From: Calocera cornea HHB12733
Lineage: Eukaryota; Basidiomycota; Dacrymycetes; Dacrymycetales; Dacrymycetaceae
Assembly (NCBI GenBank): GCA_001632435.1
Contig: KV424088.1
Location: 1 to 56,119 of the forward strand
Direction: 5' to 3'
DNA: 56,119 nt
The notes under the pieces were generated by a model, which made no database searches, was not told where the DNA came from, and saw nothing but the letters and a program-made list of their open reading frames with translations. How positions within the stretch are numbered: position 1 is the first letter of the stretch; each line of letters begins with the position of its first letter. This document shows positions 1 to 12,283 of this stretch, piece after piece. The translations under genes and the position numbers were made by a program.

Positions 1-577
1 ATTGACATACTGCCCGGCCACGATCTACTGGAGTACAATTGAATTCCGGCGATGTTGTATCAGGGACGATTGTCCAGCGAGCTCTGCAGAAGCAGATTCC
101 GGTGATGTGCAGCTGGTCTTTGGGGAGCACGCTCCTCTCCCTAGGCCACACATCCTGATTGGGCTTTCAGAGTGGCTGCTATGAAGCACTCCGGAAAAAG
201 CAGAAGAGAACCAGGGCGGGTGAGTTGATTGGTTGGGGGGGGACGAGCCTATACTGAATGTGTCTTTATTTGAATGAAGAGTACTGTAGTAGGTATGACA
301 CAAGAATTTGAGTTATGGTGAAAGAACGTGTCTGTGGTGGGGAGATAGGAGATAGCATGGAGAATTAGTGTCGGGCAGCTCAAATGGAGTTGAACTCATT
401 GGCATGGCATAGTATATAGGAGTGAAAGAGACGATCGAAAGAGGCCTGATTAGAGTCGAGGACCTCGAGAAAATCCGAACCAAGATGGATGGTAACGCGA
501 GAGAAGCATGTTTGTACGGAAAAGTAGGAAAGGTCTCGCGATCGTGCGGACTCCGGAAGAGTAGGAAAGAGGCATAT

Positions 578-3500
578 CTAAAGCATTGTGTGAGCGACAG
601 GGATAGACCGGGATTGCCAAAACGTCACCTTGATGCGGCAGTCACCGATGCACTCAAGACCAGTGGAGTAGCGAGTGAAGTATCTGGCGCGCAGGCTTTG
701 GTCGGTTCGAGATCGTGTGATGTCGGACGGGTTCAAGCCATGGAGCTCATATTGTGCAGCGAGCGTGGAGGACGTTGTGGTGGTGGGAGGGTGACCGGCA
801 CCAAGAATATACCTTTCAAAGTAATCTCTGAATCGACGCTCAACATAACCCCACTTAGATACACTGTCCCACAGGATCCGCGTGGAAAGGTAGATGTGAG
901 GGGACCGCGTTGTATCGTCCCAAACTCCGTAGAGGAACGAGGGTAGATTGCGCGCAGCGGATCTGGCGTAGAACTGTGGGAGTATATGAGGAGACACGCG
1001 GGGTAAAGAGAGCGGTTGGCAACGGACCTGTGAAAGTGAGCCGCAGGAATCCATCCCTTGTTCAAAGGCTCGCATGAGGGGGGAGTCAATGACACCCACT
1101 CCGCCGTAGAGCAGAAAATGGCGAAGGTCCCGACTGACGGCGTCGATGACGTTGGTAGACAACTGGAGAGGTGCATGACCCTGAATGAGGGTGGATATAT
1201 GGTCCTGATACCGAATGTTTCAGAGCCATAGAGAAGAGGAGGACTGGGAAACTTACATGATCTAGCAATTGCAGGGTTGTGATAAGGGTTGTGAGAACAT
1301 CATGCTGCTCTAGTTGAAGTATGGCGTGAGTGTCCGGGTGGACGGCAGCATGCCACCTGAGGAGAATATTGCTCGCAAGCGGATCGAATGCTCTGACAAA
1401 AGCAAGATTTCGGCAGAGGGTACGGGAGCCTTGCTGACCCATGTCCGTGTGCGGTGCGAGGGCATGGAGCAGGAGAAAGGGTGAGATATCGACAGGCGGG
1501 CTACCCCAATGTGCAATGGCAAGCGCCACGAGGATGCCCCAGGCCCGAAAATGAGGGAGGAAGGGAAGGGCATCGGCGGTATAACTTTGAAAGCCACGAT
1601 TTCCGCTTGGTGTTTTCTGGAAGAAGCGAGGGAATTTCCGCGGGAAGACGAGCAGTGAGGCCTGAAGAGCGACACGTGCGGGTCCTAAACCCTCGGAGAT
1701 GGTCCCCCCTTTCTCCGTAGGCGAGTTGTGGAACGTAGACCTAAAGAGGGGGCGTCAAGAAAGGCTGCTAGGAGAGAGGCTGGAATAACGATTGGACTTA
1801 CACTTCAACACGGAAGTGATCTGGATTGAGTCGAGCAATGAAAGCATTGAGCTGAGCTCGGGAAGGGGATACATCGGTAGTCGTAGTTGAGTGGAAGTCG
1901 GCTTGAACGAGTTGAAGAAGCTGATTCCATATTAGATGCCCCAAGGATGAAATGGCGGTATCGGCATCATCGGGGGAACCGGGGGGGGCTTGCATGCGAA
2001 AGGGGAGCTTCTCAAGTAGGTCTAGATGTGTAGAAACTGGTCCGTCTCCTAGAAAGTAGCGAGGAAGGACGAGGCAGGCCCGAAGCTGCCATGTCTTGAA
2101 TGGGTAAACGTCGCTAGCACTCGGGCACCATCCTGATAGATGGTTGAGTGTGAGGGTGATTGATAGGTTGGAAATCAGCGCACGATGAAGGGGGGACTTC
2201 TCCGGGGTTGGGGGCAAATCCTCCCAGATGACGCGAAGTGGACGCGGGACCGTGATTTGGGGTTGAGAAGGGGAAGGTGCGCTATGCTCCGAGGTAAGAT
2301 CGACGACCTCTATGGGAAGCGTGTCTGGTGAAGGTTCAACAGACGATGGCGAATCGAACCCAGAGTGAAGGGAGACTGGTCGCGCCTGAGGTAGGAGAGG
2401 TTCAGAGTCCGAAGGACGCAGGCGTGGGTTCTGCAATCGAGGCGGAGAATCTGGCTGAGTCAAGTCGAGCACGTCAGACAGCTCAGAGAGTGATATGCTG
2501 TGGGCCTCTTGCGGAGGAAGAGCCGAAGGTAGGTCGACAGAGTGCGCGTGGAGAGATGTAGAGGAACCCTCGTTGGGGGTACGTGATTGAGAGAAGTTTA
2601 CTGATGCAGAGGGTAGAGATGAAGGGCTGAAATTGGACGAGGTGTGGTGGGTGGAGGCGGGAAAATAAGGGCGGTGTTGGAAGGCCGGAGAGACGTCGTC
2701 GACCTATGCGAATATTCATAGGATGAGACTAGAAGAAGGCAACGAGATTCAAGAACTCACCGCCAATGACTCCATGTGCAGTGGATTGAAGGAAATGAAT
2801 GGGTGGTGCTCCTGATGCCGAGGAAGGGGTTGAGCCTCTGGAAGACGGACGGAGGCGCGGCTGAAGGGGAGCGGTGACAGTGGGCTGGGGGAGATGGAAG
2901 GTGAGATGGCGAGGGCAGAATCAATGATACAGTCATTGCCAAGGCAGCGATACGGGTTATGTCGTATGGACGGATGTTGATGAGCCACGCCCTGGAGGAC
3001 ATACGAGGCAAAGCAACGGTGGGATCCGCGGGCCTGGCCAGGAACAGGGCCAATAATAGAAGCGTAACGTGGAGCTGCGGATTCGTTCAGAACAGACCGA
3101 TCAAGATGAAGGCAGAGATGTTTACCAAGAAACGCAACGAGGCGTTCACGACTGGGAACCCGAGTATCCTTCCAGGCAGCGTACTGTTTTTCCAGCTGGC
3201 GAGCCAAAGGTTGGGAAGGGTCTATCGCCAGAACCTTGTATGGGCCAGGCCCCTTTACCGGATCGCGACTACTCGATGGACGAACCCAGTCGAAACAGCA
3301 ATCATCATTGCCGGAAAGTGGAACAGTGGACGATGTCGATTTTGGCGGAAACTGCAAACCATGGGCTCGAAGGCGAGATTGTATCTGCAGGGCAAAGTCT
3401 TCTGAAGTAGAGTGGGACGAAAGATCAATGAAGAAGACGAGGTTGTGTCGATTAAGAGTGTTGATAAGTCGTTGGAATATGTCGCCGACCACACCACGAT

Positions 3501-4295
3501 ACTGCGGTCTTCTACGGTCCACGGGAAAAAGCGCATCACCCAATATCTAATAAATGCAGGTGAGATGATGGGACAGTGTTGTACATGTATTATAGTGGCC
3601 TACCGGCGCGGGTAGAACCAAGATTGTATGTGAAGCAGTGGCAGGGCTTGGGCGTACCACTGAGTGTCCTCTGCGTCGACTGATATCACGGACAGTGGCC
3701 GATATCCGGGCGTCTGTCTGGGATTGTTGGGAGTGAAGAAGCCGATCCTGATTGACAGAGACGCCATCCTGAGCCTGCAGATGCTGCAGAAATCCGCCCC
3801 CAATGCGAACGTGGGATGCTTCCACGGCCCCAAGGAGGCGGACAGGACTGGCAACTGGAAGAACGGGGGTAGCTGATCGAGGTGCACGTAGATGCCAGGG
3901 GGTTGAAGACGTGGAAGCTGCCTGAGCAGGAACAGCCGATTGCGGAAGAGGTGGTTCAAAGACGAGGTCCGATTGTGAAGGGACGGCTGCCAGTGCGGAG
4001 CCGCCAGAATCCGACGTCGCTGAATGGAAAAAGGACTGAGGAAGAGGCGGGAGAGGGTCCGAGACTGAGAAGAGTGACAGCTGGGAAGGAGCGATGGTTT
4101 GAAGAGAGGAGTATGTGGAGGACTGGTGAAGGTTATTGGGGAGCCCACAAGCGGTACCAGTAGGTAACCAATTCTCGCATAGGAGATTGGGCTGCCAATC
4201 AGGTATGCGCTGAGGTGGGAATGAGGGTACGTTGAAGATACGGAACTCAAAAGACGTACGTTAAAGAAGAATGGACATTGATTAGCACTAGTACC
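578..4295 (-). CDS. HECT-like domain protein (E3 ubiquitin ligase-type), 3' end frameshifted
   Basis: Five consecutive exons join in phase: 4295-and-upstream then introns 4246-4294, 3547-3603, 2704-2760, 1741-1801 and 1205-1256 (49-61 nt, GT-AG). From 4245 to the stop at 578 this gives about 1,147 codons. The last 350 residues resemble a HECT fold: an N-lobe-like run with EGLGPARVALQASLLVFP and FRAWGILVALAIAHWGSPP, then a C-lobe ending IKVTFWQSRSIPVAHT. HECT ligases continue this with Cys-Phe, where the Cys carries ubiquitin. Here the annotated frame reads Met-Leu-stop, while the +1 frame reads Cys-Phe-Arg and stays open. So the ligase may be dead, or there is a sequencing error or recoding. 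The start is unresolved: several frames are open between 4480 and 5080. The middle (about 1800-3500) is Ser/Pro-rich and unrecognised. Family assignment is by motif memory, not alignment. Confidence 0.6.
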
Positions 4296-5767
4296 GAAGC
4301 GGGCGGGCTGCGAGGCGACCGGGTTCCAATGGGATGAAAACGGATGAAAACATACACATAAGGAGTCCACGGTCGCCGTGGGACCGGGGTTGCTCTGTGG
4401 GAATGATTTGCAAGGGCTGAGAGGTTCGATGGAGGTACTAACGGGATGAAGATGAAAGCGGGTACATAAAGGTACACACTCCTGGCAATGCAGGGGGAGG
4501 AGGTTGAATAATGGTGTTGAAGTCATGGGTCGACTGTTTTGTAGGAGGAGGGGTTGGAGAAAGGGAAGGACGCAGTGAGAAAGCGAGTGAAAGTTAAGGG
4601 AACTGCGGGGGGGCTTCAAGACGCAGCAAGACGGCGACGATAAACATGGTAGGCGGAATCCCCGTGAAACAGTCGCGCCTTCGGAGCGGTTGTCAAAGTG
4701 TCATGATGATGATCAAGAAGGCATGATGAGATGAGGGACCCCGAAGGTGGCCCATTTCGGAGGACGAGAAATTCGTAGCAAGACCTGAGCACGACGTGCA
4801 GAGCGGTGATTGAGAGCGGACAACATAGAGAAGACGGTAAGGGTTTGTTGCGAAGCGTGATGGTGCCAGTAAATGAGAGATATGCCATGGAAGTGCGGGA
4901 TGGTGAAGGTAAACACAGGATAATGGATGTGAAAGCGAAGAAATTGCGGGAATGACGCGGAGTGGAAGGAAGCACGCGTCGGTGCGGGGACTTCCGGGTA
5001 AATACAGGTATAACGGGGTGGTGCCCGGATTGCGGAGGCTAATCTGATGCCGAGGACGGACTCTGGGAATTAGGTCCAAGATCTCGAGTCATACATGGAC
5101 GCGTCCCGATGGAGGCACGGCGCTGCTGCACATACTACTGTAACCATACTACTGCACTACATGCGTCCCGCTCTGTCGGTCATCACTAGTACTAGTAGTC
5201 CCCCCCATGCGTCCGTCCGAACTTGCTCGCTATCACGGGTGGAGCCGAACAGAGCTCAGATCGCTCGGCACGCCGATGCGGGCAGAACCCGCGGCGGCCA
5301 GGCGCGTTCCCGATCGGCCAGGGCGAATGTGGCTGCGGCCAACAACATGTTTACGTCTGACAATACCCTCGACAATGGCTAGTGATCTGCGCTCCCGTCA
5401 CCGGCTTCCCTGCCTGGGAAGCGCGCTGCCTGCAGGCGGCTCGGACGTGACAGCGCAGAAAGTGCCACCCCGCGTGTGGGCGCTCGCTCTCCATCCTTGT
5501 CAAGCGCAGGCGTGTGGTCGGGAACGGGAACGGGAACGGGAATGGGACACGCTCGCACGTCTTCCTACGACCGCGTACCGGCGAGAAGGACGCAAGCTTC
5601 CCCCGTCCTCCAATCGCCCTGCAAAGGCTGGCCAGCCCCACGGCATTTCTGCACTTAATATCTGCGAGCGACCGGCGGCATCCCCACCCCCTTCCCCACA
5701 CTCTCCACCGCCCCTCGTCCCCGCTCCTTGACTCCCTCTCTTTGTCTATCTCCGTGCTTTATCAATC
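4296..5767. other. unresolved 5' end of the HECT-like gene and leader of the DUF6533 gene
   Basis: Between 4480 and 5080 two or three minus-strand frames are open at once, so the first exon(s) and start codon of the HECT-like gene cannot be fixed from the sequence alone. From about 5100 to 5767 no frame is convincing. The stretch just before the DUF6533 start is rich in C and T (5680-5760), as is common for fungal leaders. Confidence 0.4.
5520..5546. repeat. short tandem repeat, GGGAAC unit
   Basis: About four and a half copies of a GGGAAC hexamer, the last one degenerate, upstream of the DUF6533 gene. Confidence 0.8.
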
Positions 5768-7599
5768 ATGTCCGCCGGCCCCCTCCTGGACGAGCAAGCC
5801 GTCGCAAACGCGTTCGCCACGAGCTATATCGAGGCTGCCGCTATGGTCCTCTTCCCCCCTGCCCGCCCCTTCCAGCCGTGCACTGACCCCCAATAGACGG
5901 CCCTCGTGTACGACCATCTCCTCACCTTATCCAGAGAGGTGCGCTGTATATCCAGTACACATGGGCACACGGCACATGGATTGGCCGAGGCGGGCACTGA
6001 CCCCGGCCGACGCAGGTCGAGCTCATCTGGAAATCCTCCTTCTCCCTCGTCAAGCTCCTCTTCCTCATCAACCGGTACTCCGTGCTGGGGGTGATGCTCA
6101 TGCAGACGTGGTGTACGTCCCCCCCTCCCCCCAATATCTCATCCGGGGCGTACCTTATTTGCTTTTCTTTGCGGTGTAGCCATGTCAGGATTCGCTAGTG
6201 GGCTGACCGATCACGTGCGTCTTCCGTGCTTTCCGTCTCGTCTAATGGGTCGTTGATGAGGCATATGACCAGTTGTAATCCCCTTTCTGCCATACTCCCA
6301 TATACGATGTACTGAGCGCTCTCAAAGCTGCCGCAACCTCTTCTTCGCCGTCTCCGTCTGGCAGCTCGTCTCCGCCGGCGGGATCTCCCCCTGTACGCCC
6401 GTCCTCCTCCCTCCCTCCCCCCCTCCCCAGGTTAACCAACCCCCCTACCCTTCCAGTCCTCCTCTTCCTCCGCGTCTGGTCAATATACGGCCGCACGCGC
6501 ACCGTCCAAGTCGTCGTGGGCGGGCTGTGCGCCGCCAACTTCCTGGCTATCCTCGTCACTGCCAGTGTCAATATCTGGGCTTTGCTCGGTGCGTTCATGT
6601 TCCATTTTTGCAGCCCCGGACCTTGGGGGGGGGGGGGGGGGGGCTAGGCCCGGCCTGAAGGGTCTAGGATGGGCTGGGGTTGGGTGGCCCGCTTGGGTGG
6701 TTGGGATTGAAGCTCATTAAGGGGCAGGAAACGTGTACTATGCGCCGCAGGTTGACCGGTGTGTTTGTACGGAACGGTATGCCCCATTGTTTCCCAAGGA
6801 AGGAAGGAAAGTTCTCACACTGTGCCAGTCCACCATGGATGTGGACCGTCTGGGTCGCCCCCGTACGCCCGCGCCCCTTCGCCGCTCACACAGTACAGAG
6901 TGAACCTAACATCGCGCCCCCTGCAGCTCCTGTACGAAACCGTCATCTTCGGGATGATCGCGTACAAGACGTGGGCACACATGCGCGAGGACGTGCACAC
7001 GCCCATCATCACCACCCTCTGGCGGGACGGCATCTTGTACTATACGGTGCTTGTTGGTGCGTGTGCTTTTGCGTGGTGCTTTCCGAGGCTTGTGTTGGCC
7101 GCTGACTGGGGGTTACAAGCGGTCCGCGTGTATACGATCCTGGCGTGGTTGGTTGCTCCGGTGCGCTGTGGTTGACGATAGTGTCTGAAATCTGGAATGC
7201 TCATGATCACCAGCCCTCGTTGTTCTTCATGGCCATATAGTGCGCATCACTCCCCATTGCTACGGTGCGCATGCTGACACAGGCATGGCATGCGGCAGCC
7301 TCATGCTCGCAACCATAACGACCATGGCCTCGCGCACGATCCTGCACCTGCGCGCGGCGGCCCGGCAGCGGGACAGCGTGTTCCTCTCGCACGACCTGTG
7401 GACGCAGGACGAGCAGCTCGTCGTCCTCCCGCCCGTGTCGGAGTGGCTCGGCCTGAGGGTCATGACGTGGCCTGGGACCGGGGCTGGGGGGGACGGCTGC
7501 GAGGCCGGCGCACGCGGCAGGGAGCGGGACGGGGAGAGGGAGGGGGAGGCGAGGAGGGCTGTGAGTGTACGGCGGGAGACGGAGGTCGTGACGGACTAG
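5768..7599 (+). CDS. DUF6533 domain-containing seven-helix membrane protein
   Basis: Eleven exons join in phase to 343 residues: 5768-5845, 5897-5938, 6016-6112, 6180-6214, 6317-6392, 6457-6588, 6728-6776, 6829-6862, 6927-7056, 7182-7239, 7299-7599. The N-terminal DUF6533 signature is clear: TALVYDHLLTLSREVELIWK followed by a hydrophobic helix (SLVKLLFLINRYSVLGVML). Further helices follow (CRNLFFAVSVWQLVSAGG, VVVGGLCAANFLAILVTAS, LLYETVIFGMIAYKTW, YLMLATITTMASRTILHLR), then a cytosolic-looking tail of about 80 residues. DUF6533 proteins form very large, functionally uncharacterised families in Agaricomycetes. Most exons are below 135 nt. The last acceptor (7298) was chosen because the nearer one creates a stop codon. 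A 19-base G run lies in the intron at 6589-6727. Confidence 0.85.
6625..6643 (+). repeat. homopolymer run of 19 G
   Basis: Nineteen consecutive G on the coding strand inside the 139-nt intron of the DUF6533 gene. The length may be a sequencing artefact. Confidence 0.9.
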
Positions 7600-9389
7600 T
7601 TGTGACCGGCTCGGACTCAGCCAGTGGTGATGGTGATACCCGTAACGGGATGCACGACGGGTGGTACAGTAGGCGATGGAAAAGATGAAAGATATGCTCG
7701 CGCATTCATCGGCGGGCGGGAAGCACGCGGCGGCGGTCAGGATCGCGATGCCCCATTTGATATATTCTTGCTTTGCTGTGGGAGGGGATGAGTGAGCTCC
7801 CGCTAGTCCTGCCGATACTACTACCGTAATGCTGATCGAGTTCTTGCATTCATTGATAGTTGCCATGTACTTCGCGTTAGTGACCATCACGCATCGCATC
7901 GCCTGTTGTGCTCTGATAAGACGCGGTGGGTGCTGCGGGCCACCGTCGCCACATTCAGTGTGCTCGCGCGGGTGGCATGTACAGGATGGGCTCGCGACCC
8001 GCCGCGCCGGCGCCATGGACCCGGGAAGCAGGGGCCAGGAACTGGGAAGCAGGAGAACAGGCACGCGGGCGGTGCGCGCTCTCGCCCACGGGTGACGGCA
8101 CCCGCTGAGCAACCACGACAAACCAAGCGAGCCGTGCGCGACTACTTCCGGCGCCCGACCAGAATTCGGAAGCCCTCCAGCCCGCCTCATGGCGGGCCGT
8201 TTGCTGCCCGTATCAGCCCCGGATTCCCGAGACAAGGCTGGGCGATGAGTGGGCGGTTGCTGGGTGCTGTATGTTGGAGGGCTGAACGGCCAGGGCAGGG
8301 AGCTTGTCAGGTGCGCTCCATGCTGCCCGTACCGCTTCCGCCAGGCGATGAATTGTGCCTCGCTGGGGCGACCGGCTGCCGCCGGGGGACTGCGGCTACC
8401 CTAACGCCGAGGGACAAACAATGCGAGCTGCCCTGGAGTGCTTACGACCTTCAGGCTCGGTAGCTAGTCACTAGTGGTGCACTGTACGGCAACTTCTGAG
8501 AAATTCGATCAACGTGCTGTCCGCATTGGGGAAGTGCGCGCCCGCAAGCGGAAGTCCAGCCGTGGCAAATTTCCAGGGTGGGCGCGTGCCCATGCCGTGA
8601 TGCCGATACATTATTTCCCAGTGACCTTTCCTGAGGGAAAAATGCGCAGGTTTTGAACGATAGTCAACAGGGACTATTTGGCTTGACAAGCGCAGTGAGC
8701 TGCGTCAGCCAGGCTTTTAGCCTGCGGAAGGAGAGACAGAGAGTCGGATAGGCGTCAGTTGTGTCTTCAGTGTGGTCGTACATTCAGTATATTCAATGCG
8801 TGCAGCGTCCCCTGGACCCTGCAGGGTGGGATATTCAGAGCTGGTATGAACCTGGTATGAACCTGGGCTCTGTCGTGCGCTGTTCCATACAGTTCCTGGG
8901 AACGCATTGACAGCGGAAGAAGGGATTTCCGATCGGACCGTTTGCAGAAGAGAGATAGAGATAGCCTCGCTAGGAACCATTCGAGGAACGGGCACGAAGA
9001 ACATGGTAAACACGTTGTTGTGCCTGACCCTGCAGGAGAGGGCTGCGAACAGGGGATGAAGTGAATGGATAGGAAAGGGCGTTCTTGAGGTTTTGACCTG
9101 AAGCGAGGGGGGTGATGACATCGACAGGGTTGTTGCACGGAAAAGTGAGAAGCGAACACGCAGGCGGAAGTTAGGAAGCCGGTCACGGAAAAACGCGCAC
9201 GTCCCTGAGGTGCCAAACAAGGCAGGAAGGGTCCAAAGAAGCACAGCGGGAGCTGTTGTGCGCGCTGGTCGGAGGCGGAAACTGGGCCGGATGGAGCCAA
9301 AAGGGTCTCCATGGCTCCCTGATCCCCGGGCGCCACATGGGCTCCGTCCGCTTCTCACAGAAGGGATAGATTGCAATTTCCACAAGAGT

Positions 9390-9695
9390 CTAGGTCGAAA
9401 ACAAGTCTATCACGTTGAGATTGAGATATACGCCCGCCCATGTGGGAAAATAGACTGGAAAGGTACCAAATGGAAAAAGGAAGATGGGGCACTCACTACG
9501 TAAGACGCTCCTGAGATATCGGCAACCCGCACTCCCTTGCTCGCACGCTCCCTGGTCAGCGTCCCCCGCGGGCAGTCCCCGTTCCCCCGCCGCCACAAGC
9601 GGTGGGTCAGCATGGAAGCGAATTTGGCTTGGGATGCCGTCGCTGGAAACATGGCCCGCAGCAACCGGACGGGCCGCTGCGATGGTCTGAGACAT
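9390..9695 (-). CDS. tentative small hypothetical protein
   Basis: An ATG at 9695 opens a frame whose exon 1 (9695-9497) ends at a consensus GTGAGT donor. A 42-nt intron ending TTTCCAG leads in phase to exon 2 (9454-9390) and a stop, giving 87 residues. The C-terminus (IYFPTWAGVYLNLNVIDLF) is hydrophobic. I do not recognise it. The only support is the good start and splice grammar; it could be chance. Confidence 0.25.
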   Translation of the reverse strand: MSQTIAAARPVAAGHVSSDGIPSQIRFHADPPLVAAGERGLPAGDADQGACEQGSAGCRYLRSVLRSECPIFLFPFGTFPVYFPTWAGVYLNLNVIDLFST

Positions 9696-10509
9696 GGAGA
9701 TTGCGGGGGATTGCGCTTGGCGAACGTAATTTCGAGGTGGGGAGGTGAGGGGCACCGGCCAGTCGGCAAGGCTGCCCAGAGTCCCCGGGGCGGGGATGAC
9801 GGGGAGACTGTCTCAACCGATCCGGAGAGGCGGGGATGTGGTTAATGATATGCGCGATAACATCGCCGCGAGAGGGGTGTTGGTGCGGGCGGTGGCGAGC
9901 TGGATAGGATAAGGGTTGTTCGGAAGCATCTCGGCAGCAGGTCATCTGATTGAAAACCGGACCGCTGAATGGAAACGGAGACGGTACGGACCGGAGAACT
10001 GTCAGATTTTGACCGGGTCCCGGCATCTGTCCCTCGAGCTCAACCACATTGTGCGACCGGACGTGGACAACGGACGCATCGCGTGGGGCCCCGTTGGCAC
10101 CTTCTTCAATTTAGTCGCAAGCGCGGTCCGCTTCAGATTCCGGCCTCACCTTCGGGCTAGCTTGCGTCCGCGTTCCACCGGCCTGAACGCGTTTCTTGCC
10201 CACACTTGGCACCTCGGCTCACCCGACTCTCCTCCCGGTGCCTGACGCCCAGCACCGCCCAATCAATAGGCTTCCCTCACCTCTTCATATCCAATATTCA
10301 CGCCAAAAGGGGGCACCGGAAAGTCAAAATTCACGATCACCAGGGCTGCTTCCTCGCCTTCCCATCTCTCCGCGCCCAATCTCATTTCACAATCACTTTC
10401 AGCTTGGTCACGGCAGCACCACGTCCCAGGAATAGCGTATCCATCCTCGAGAAACCTCCGCCGTACGGCACCGGTCCGTCTGGCTTCCCCCCTCGCCGCA
10501 CTCGAAACA

Positions 10510-10517
10510 CTATATAG
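10510..10517 (+). promoter_or_regulatory. TATA box of the MFS transporter gene
   Basis: CTATATAG lies about 170 bases before the MFS start, preceded by a GC-rich stretch and followed by a pyrimidine-rich leader ending in an A-rich start context (AATAATGTC). Confidence 0.5.
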
Positions 10518-10686
10518 CCTCGACCCTTTCCGCCCTGCCCTCAGTTCCCTTCAAGCCCCAGTTGGCCACACGACCTTCTCCCCCGTCCCCGTTCGACGAC
10601 CTTGACCTTGACACGTCTTCGTTCGCAACACAACACTTGGACCCGGTTCATTTGACGACCCTCTACACCACGAATCGTCTTTAATA

Positions 10687-12283
10687 ATGTCTGTTGAGAA
10701 GACGTCTTCCACCCCCGAGGTCGATGAGAAGGGCTCCGAGGTCATCCTCGAGGAGACCTCCCACGAGCAGGCGGCCCGCTTTGCGCCCGGCACCATCGTC
10801 ATCGATGAGGTCGCAGAGAAGAAGCTCGTCCGCAAGTGGGACAAGATCCTCCTCCCCTTGCTCATGATCATCTACCTGCTCGGCTACCTCGATCGTACCA
10901 ACATGGGTAACGCCCGTCTCATGGGTCTCACTACCGATGTCCTTGGCGGCGATCCCACCGGCCAGCGCTATGCCTGGATCAACTCGGCCTTCTACTTCGC
11001 CTACATCATCTTCCAGTACCCCGGCACCATCTTCGGCAAGTACTTCCCCCAGAACATCTGGCTCGGCCTTGCCGCTACCGGCTGGGGTGTCTGCTGCACG
11101 CTCCAGGCCACCTCCTTCAACTTTGCCGGTCTCTTCGTTGCCCGTTTCGGTGTCGGTGTGTTCGAGTCCATGTTCTCGCCCAACATGTCGCTCTACTTCA
11201 GTGCGTCCTGTTAACTTCCCCAATACGTGTCGCCGCTAATCGTTCTGCAGCCTTCTTCTACACTCGCAAGGAGATTGGAAAGCGTCTCGGAATCTGGTTC
11301 GCTTGCGCATCCATTGCCGGTGCTTTCGGTGGTTTGATCGCCTACGGTGTCCAGCACATCAAATCGTCGGTGCAGCTCTGGAAGCTCCTCTTCATCATTG
11401 AGGGTATCCCCGCTGTCATCTTCGGTCTCTCCTCCATCTACCTCCTGCCGGATCGCCCGGAGACCACCAAGTACCTCACGGAGGAGGAGCGTGCGCTAGC
11501 GATCGTCCGCATGAACCGTGGTGGCCAGAAGGAAGTCGAGGGTACCCTGAACAAGGCCCACGTCAAGGCTGCCTTCAAGGACTGGAAGATCTACCTGTAC
11601 GGTGCCATCTACTTCGGTGTCAACACCGCCGCCTCGGCTCTCGGTGCCTTCCTGCCCACGATCATCGCCCAGCTCGGCTTCACCGCTGCCCAGGCTCAGC
11701 TCCTGACCGTGCCGCCCTATGCCGCTGGCGCCGCTATCCTCATCGCCACCAACTTCATCTCGGACCACTTCCAGTCTCGCGGTATCCCCATGGTCTTTGC
11801 CTCCCTATGGGGCGGCATCGGCTACCTCTTGCTCCTTGTCTCCACTTCCGTCGGTGTCCGCTACTTCGCGACCTTCCTCATCACGTCCTCCACCTACACC
11901 GTCATCGGCCTCTCGATTGCTTGGTTCCCGTACAACATGGGCTCAGTGCGTCCCGTTTTCTGTTTGTTTTTTGTGTTCCAGCAGCTGACATGAAGCAGGA
12001 GAGCAAGCGTGCAGCTGGTATCCCGGTGTTCCAGTCCATCGGCCAGTGCGGGTCCATCTGCGGGTCCAACATCTTCCCGACCGCCGATGCGCCTCGCTAC
12101 TTCAAGGGCTTCGGGCTCTCGTGCGGCTTCTCCTTCGCCACTGCGCTCGTCGCCGCGGCCATGACCGTCTTCTTCCGCTACGAGAACGCGCGCAGGGATC
12201 GCGAGTACGGTGTCATCGACCGCAACGCGCCCGTCGACACCTCCGACGCCGACGACTCCAAGGGCTTCCGCTACACCGTGTAG
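10687..12283 (+). CDS. MFS transporter, Dal5/allantoate permease (anion:cation symporter) family
   Basis: Three exons (10687-11200, 11251-11945, 11999-12283) give 497 residues. After a cytosolic N-terminus (about 50 residues) comes KWDKILLPLLMIIYLLGYLD, the typical first helix of this family, followed by the DRTNMGNA segment. Later family marks are RFGVGVFESMFSPNMSLYF (helix 4-5), FIIEGIPAVIFGL, LPDRPETTKYL before the central loop, and DAPRYFKGF near the last helices. The family moves small organic anions such as allantoate, ureidosuccinate, nicotinate or pantothenate with protons across the plasma membrane; the substrate here cannot be read from sequence. Length is normal. The loop before helix 11 reads FPYNMGSESKRAAG where many relatives have AGHTKRA. 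Confidence 0.93.

Larger units (their letters stand above)
7600..10686. other. long intergenic stretch, mostly non-coding
   Basis: Several overlapping GC-rich frames are open on both strands (for example 8717-9385 on minus), but none shows a recognisable domain or a consistent intron-exon phase. There is one tentative two-exon small gene (9390-9695, listed separately). A short direct duplication (GGTATGAACCT) lies at 8842-8863. The MFS promoter occupies the last 200 bases. Confidence 0.5.

Noticed and set aside
7207..8235. 342-residue open frame on the minus strand
   Set aside because: Its 5' half lies in non-coding DNA and its 3' half is the complement of the last DUF6533 exons; composition is that of a shadow frame.
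8717..9385. 222-residue minus-strand frame
   Set aside because: No start or splice signals in phase, no family resemblance, and two other frames are open over the same stretch.
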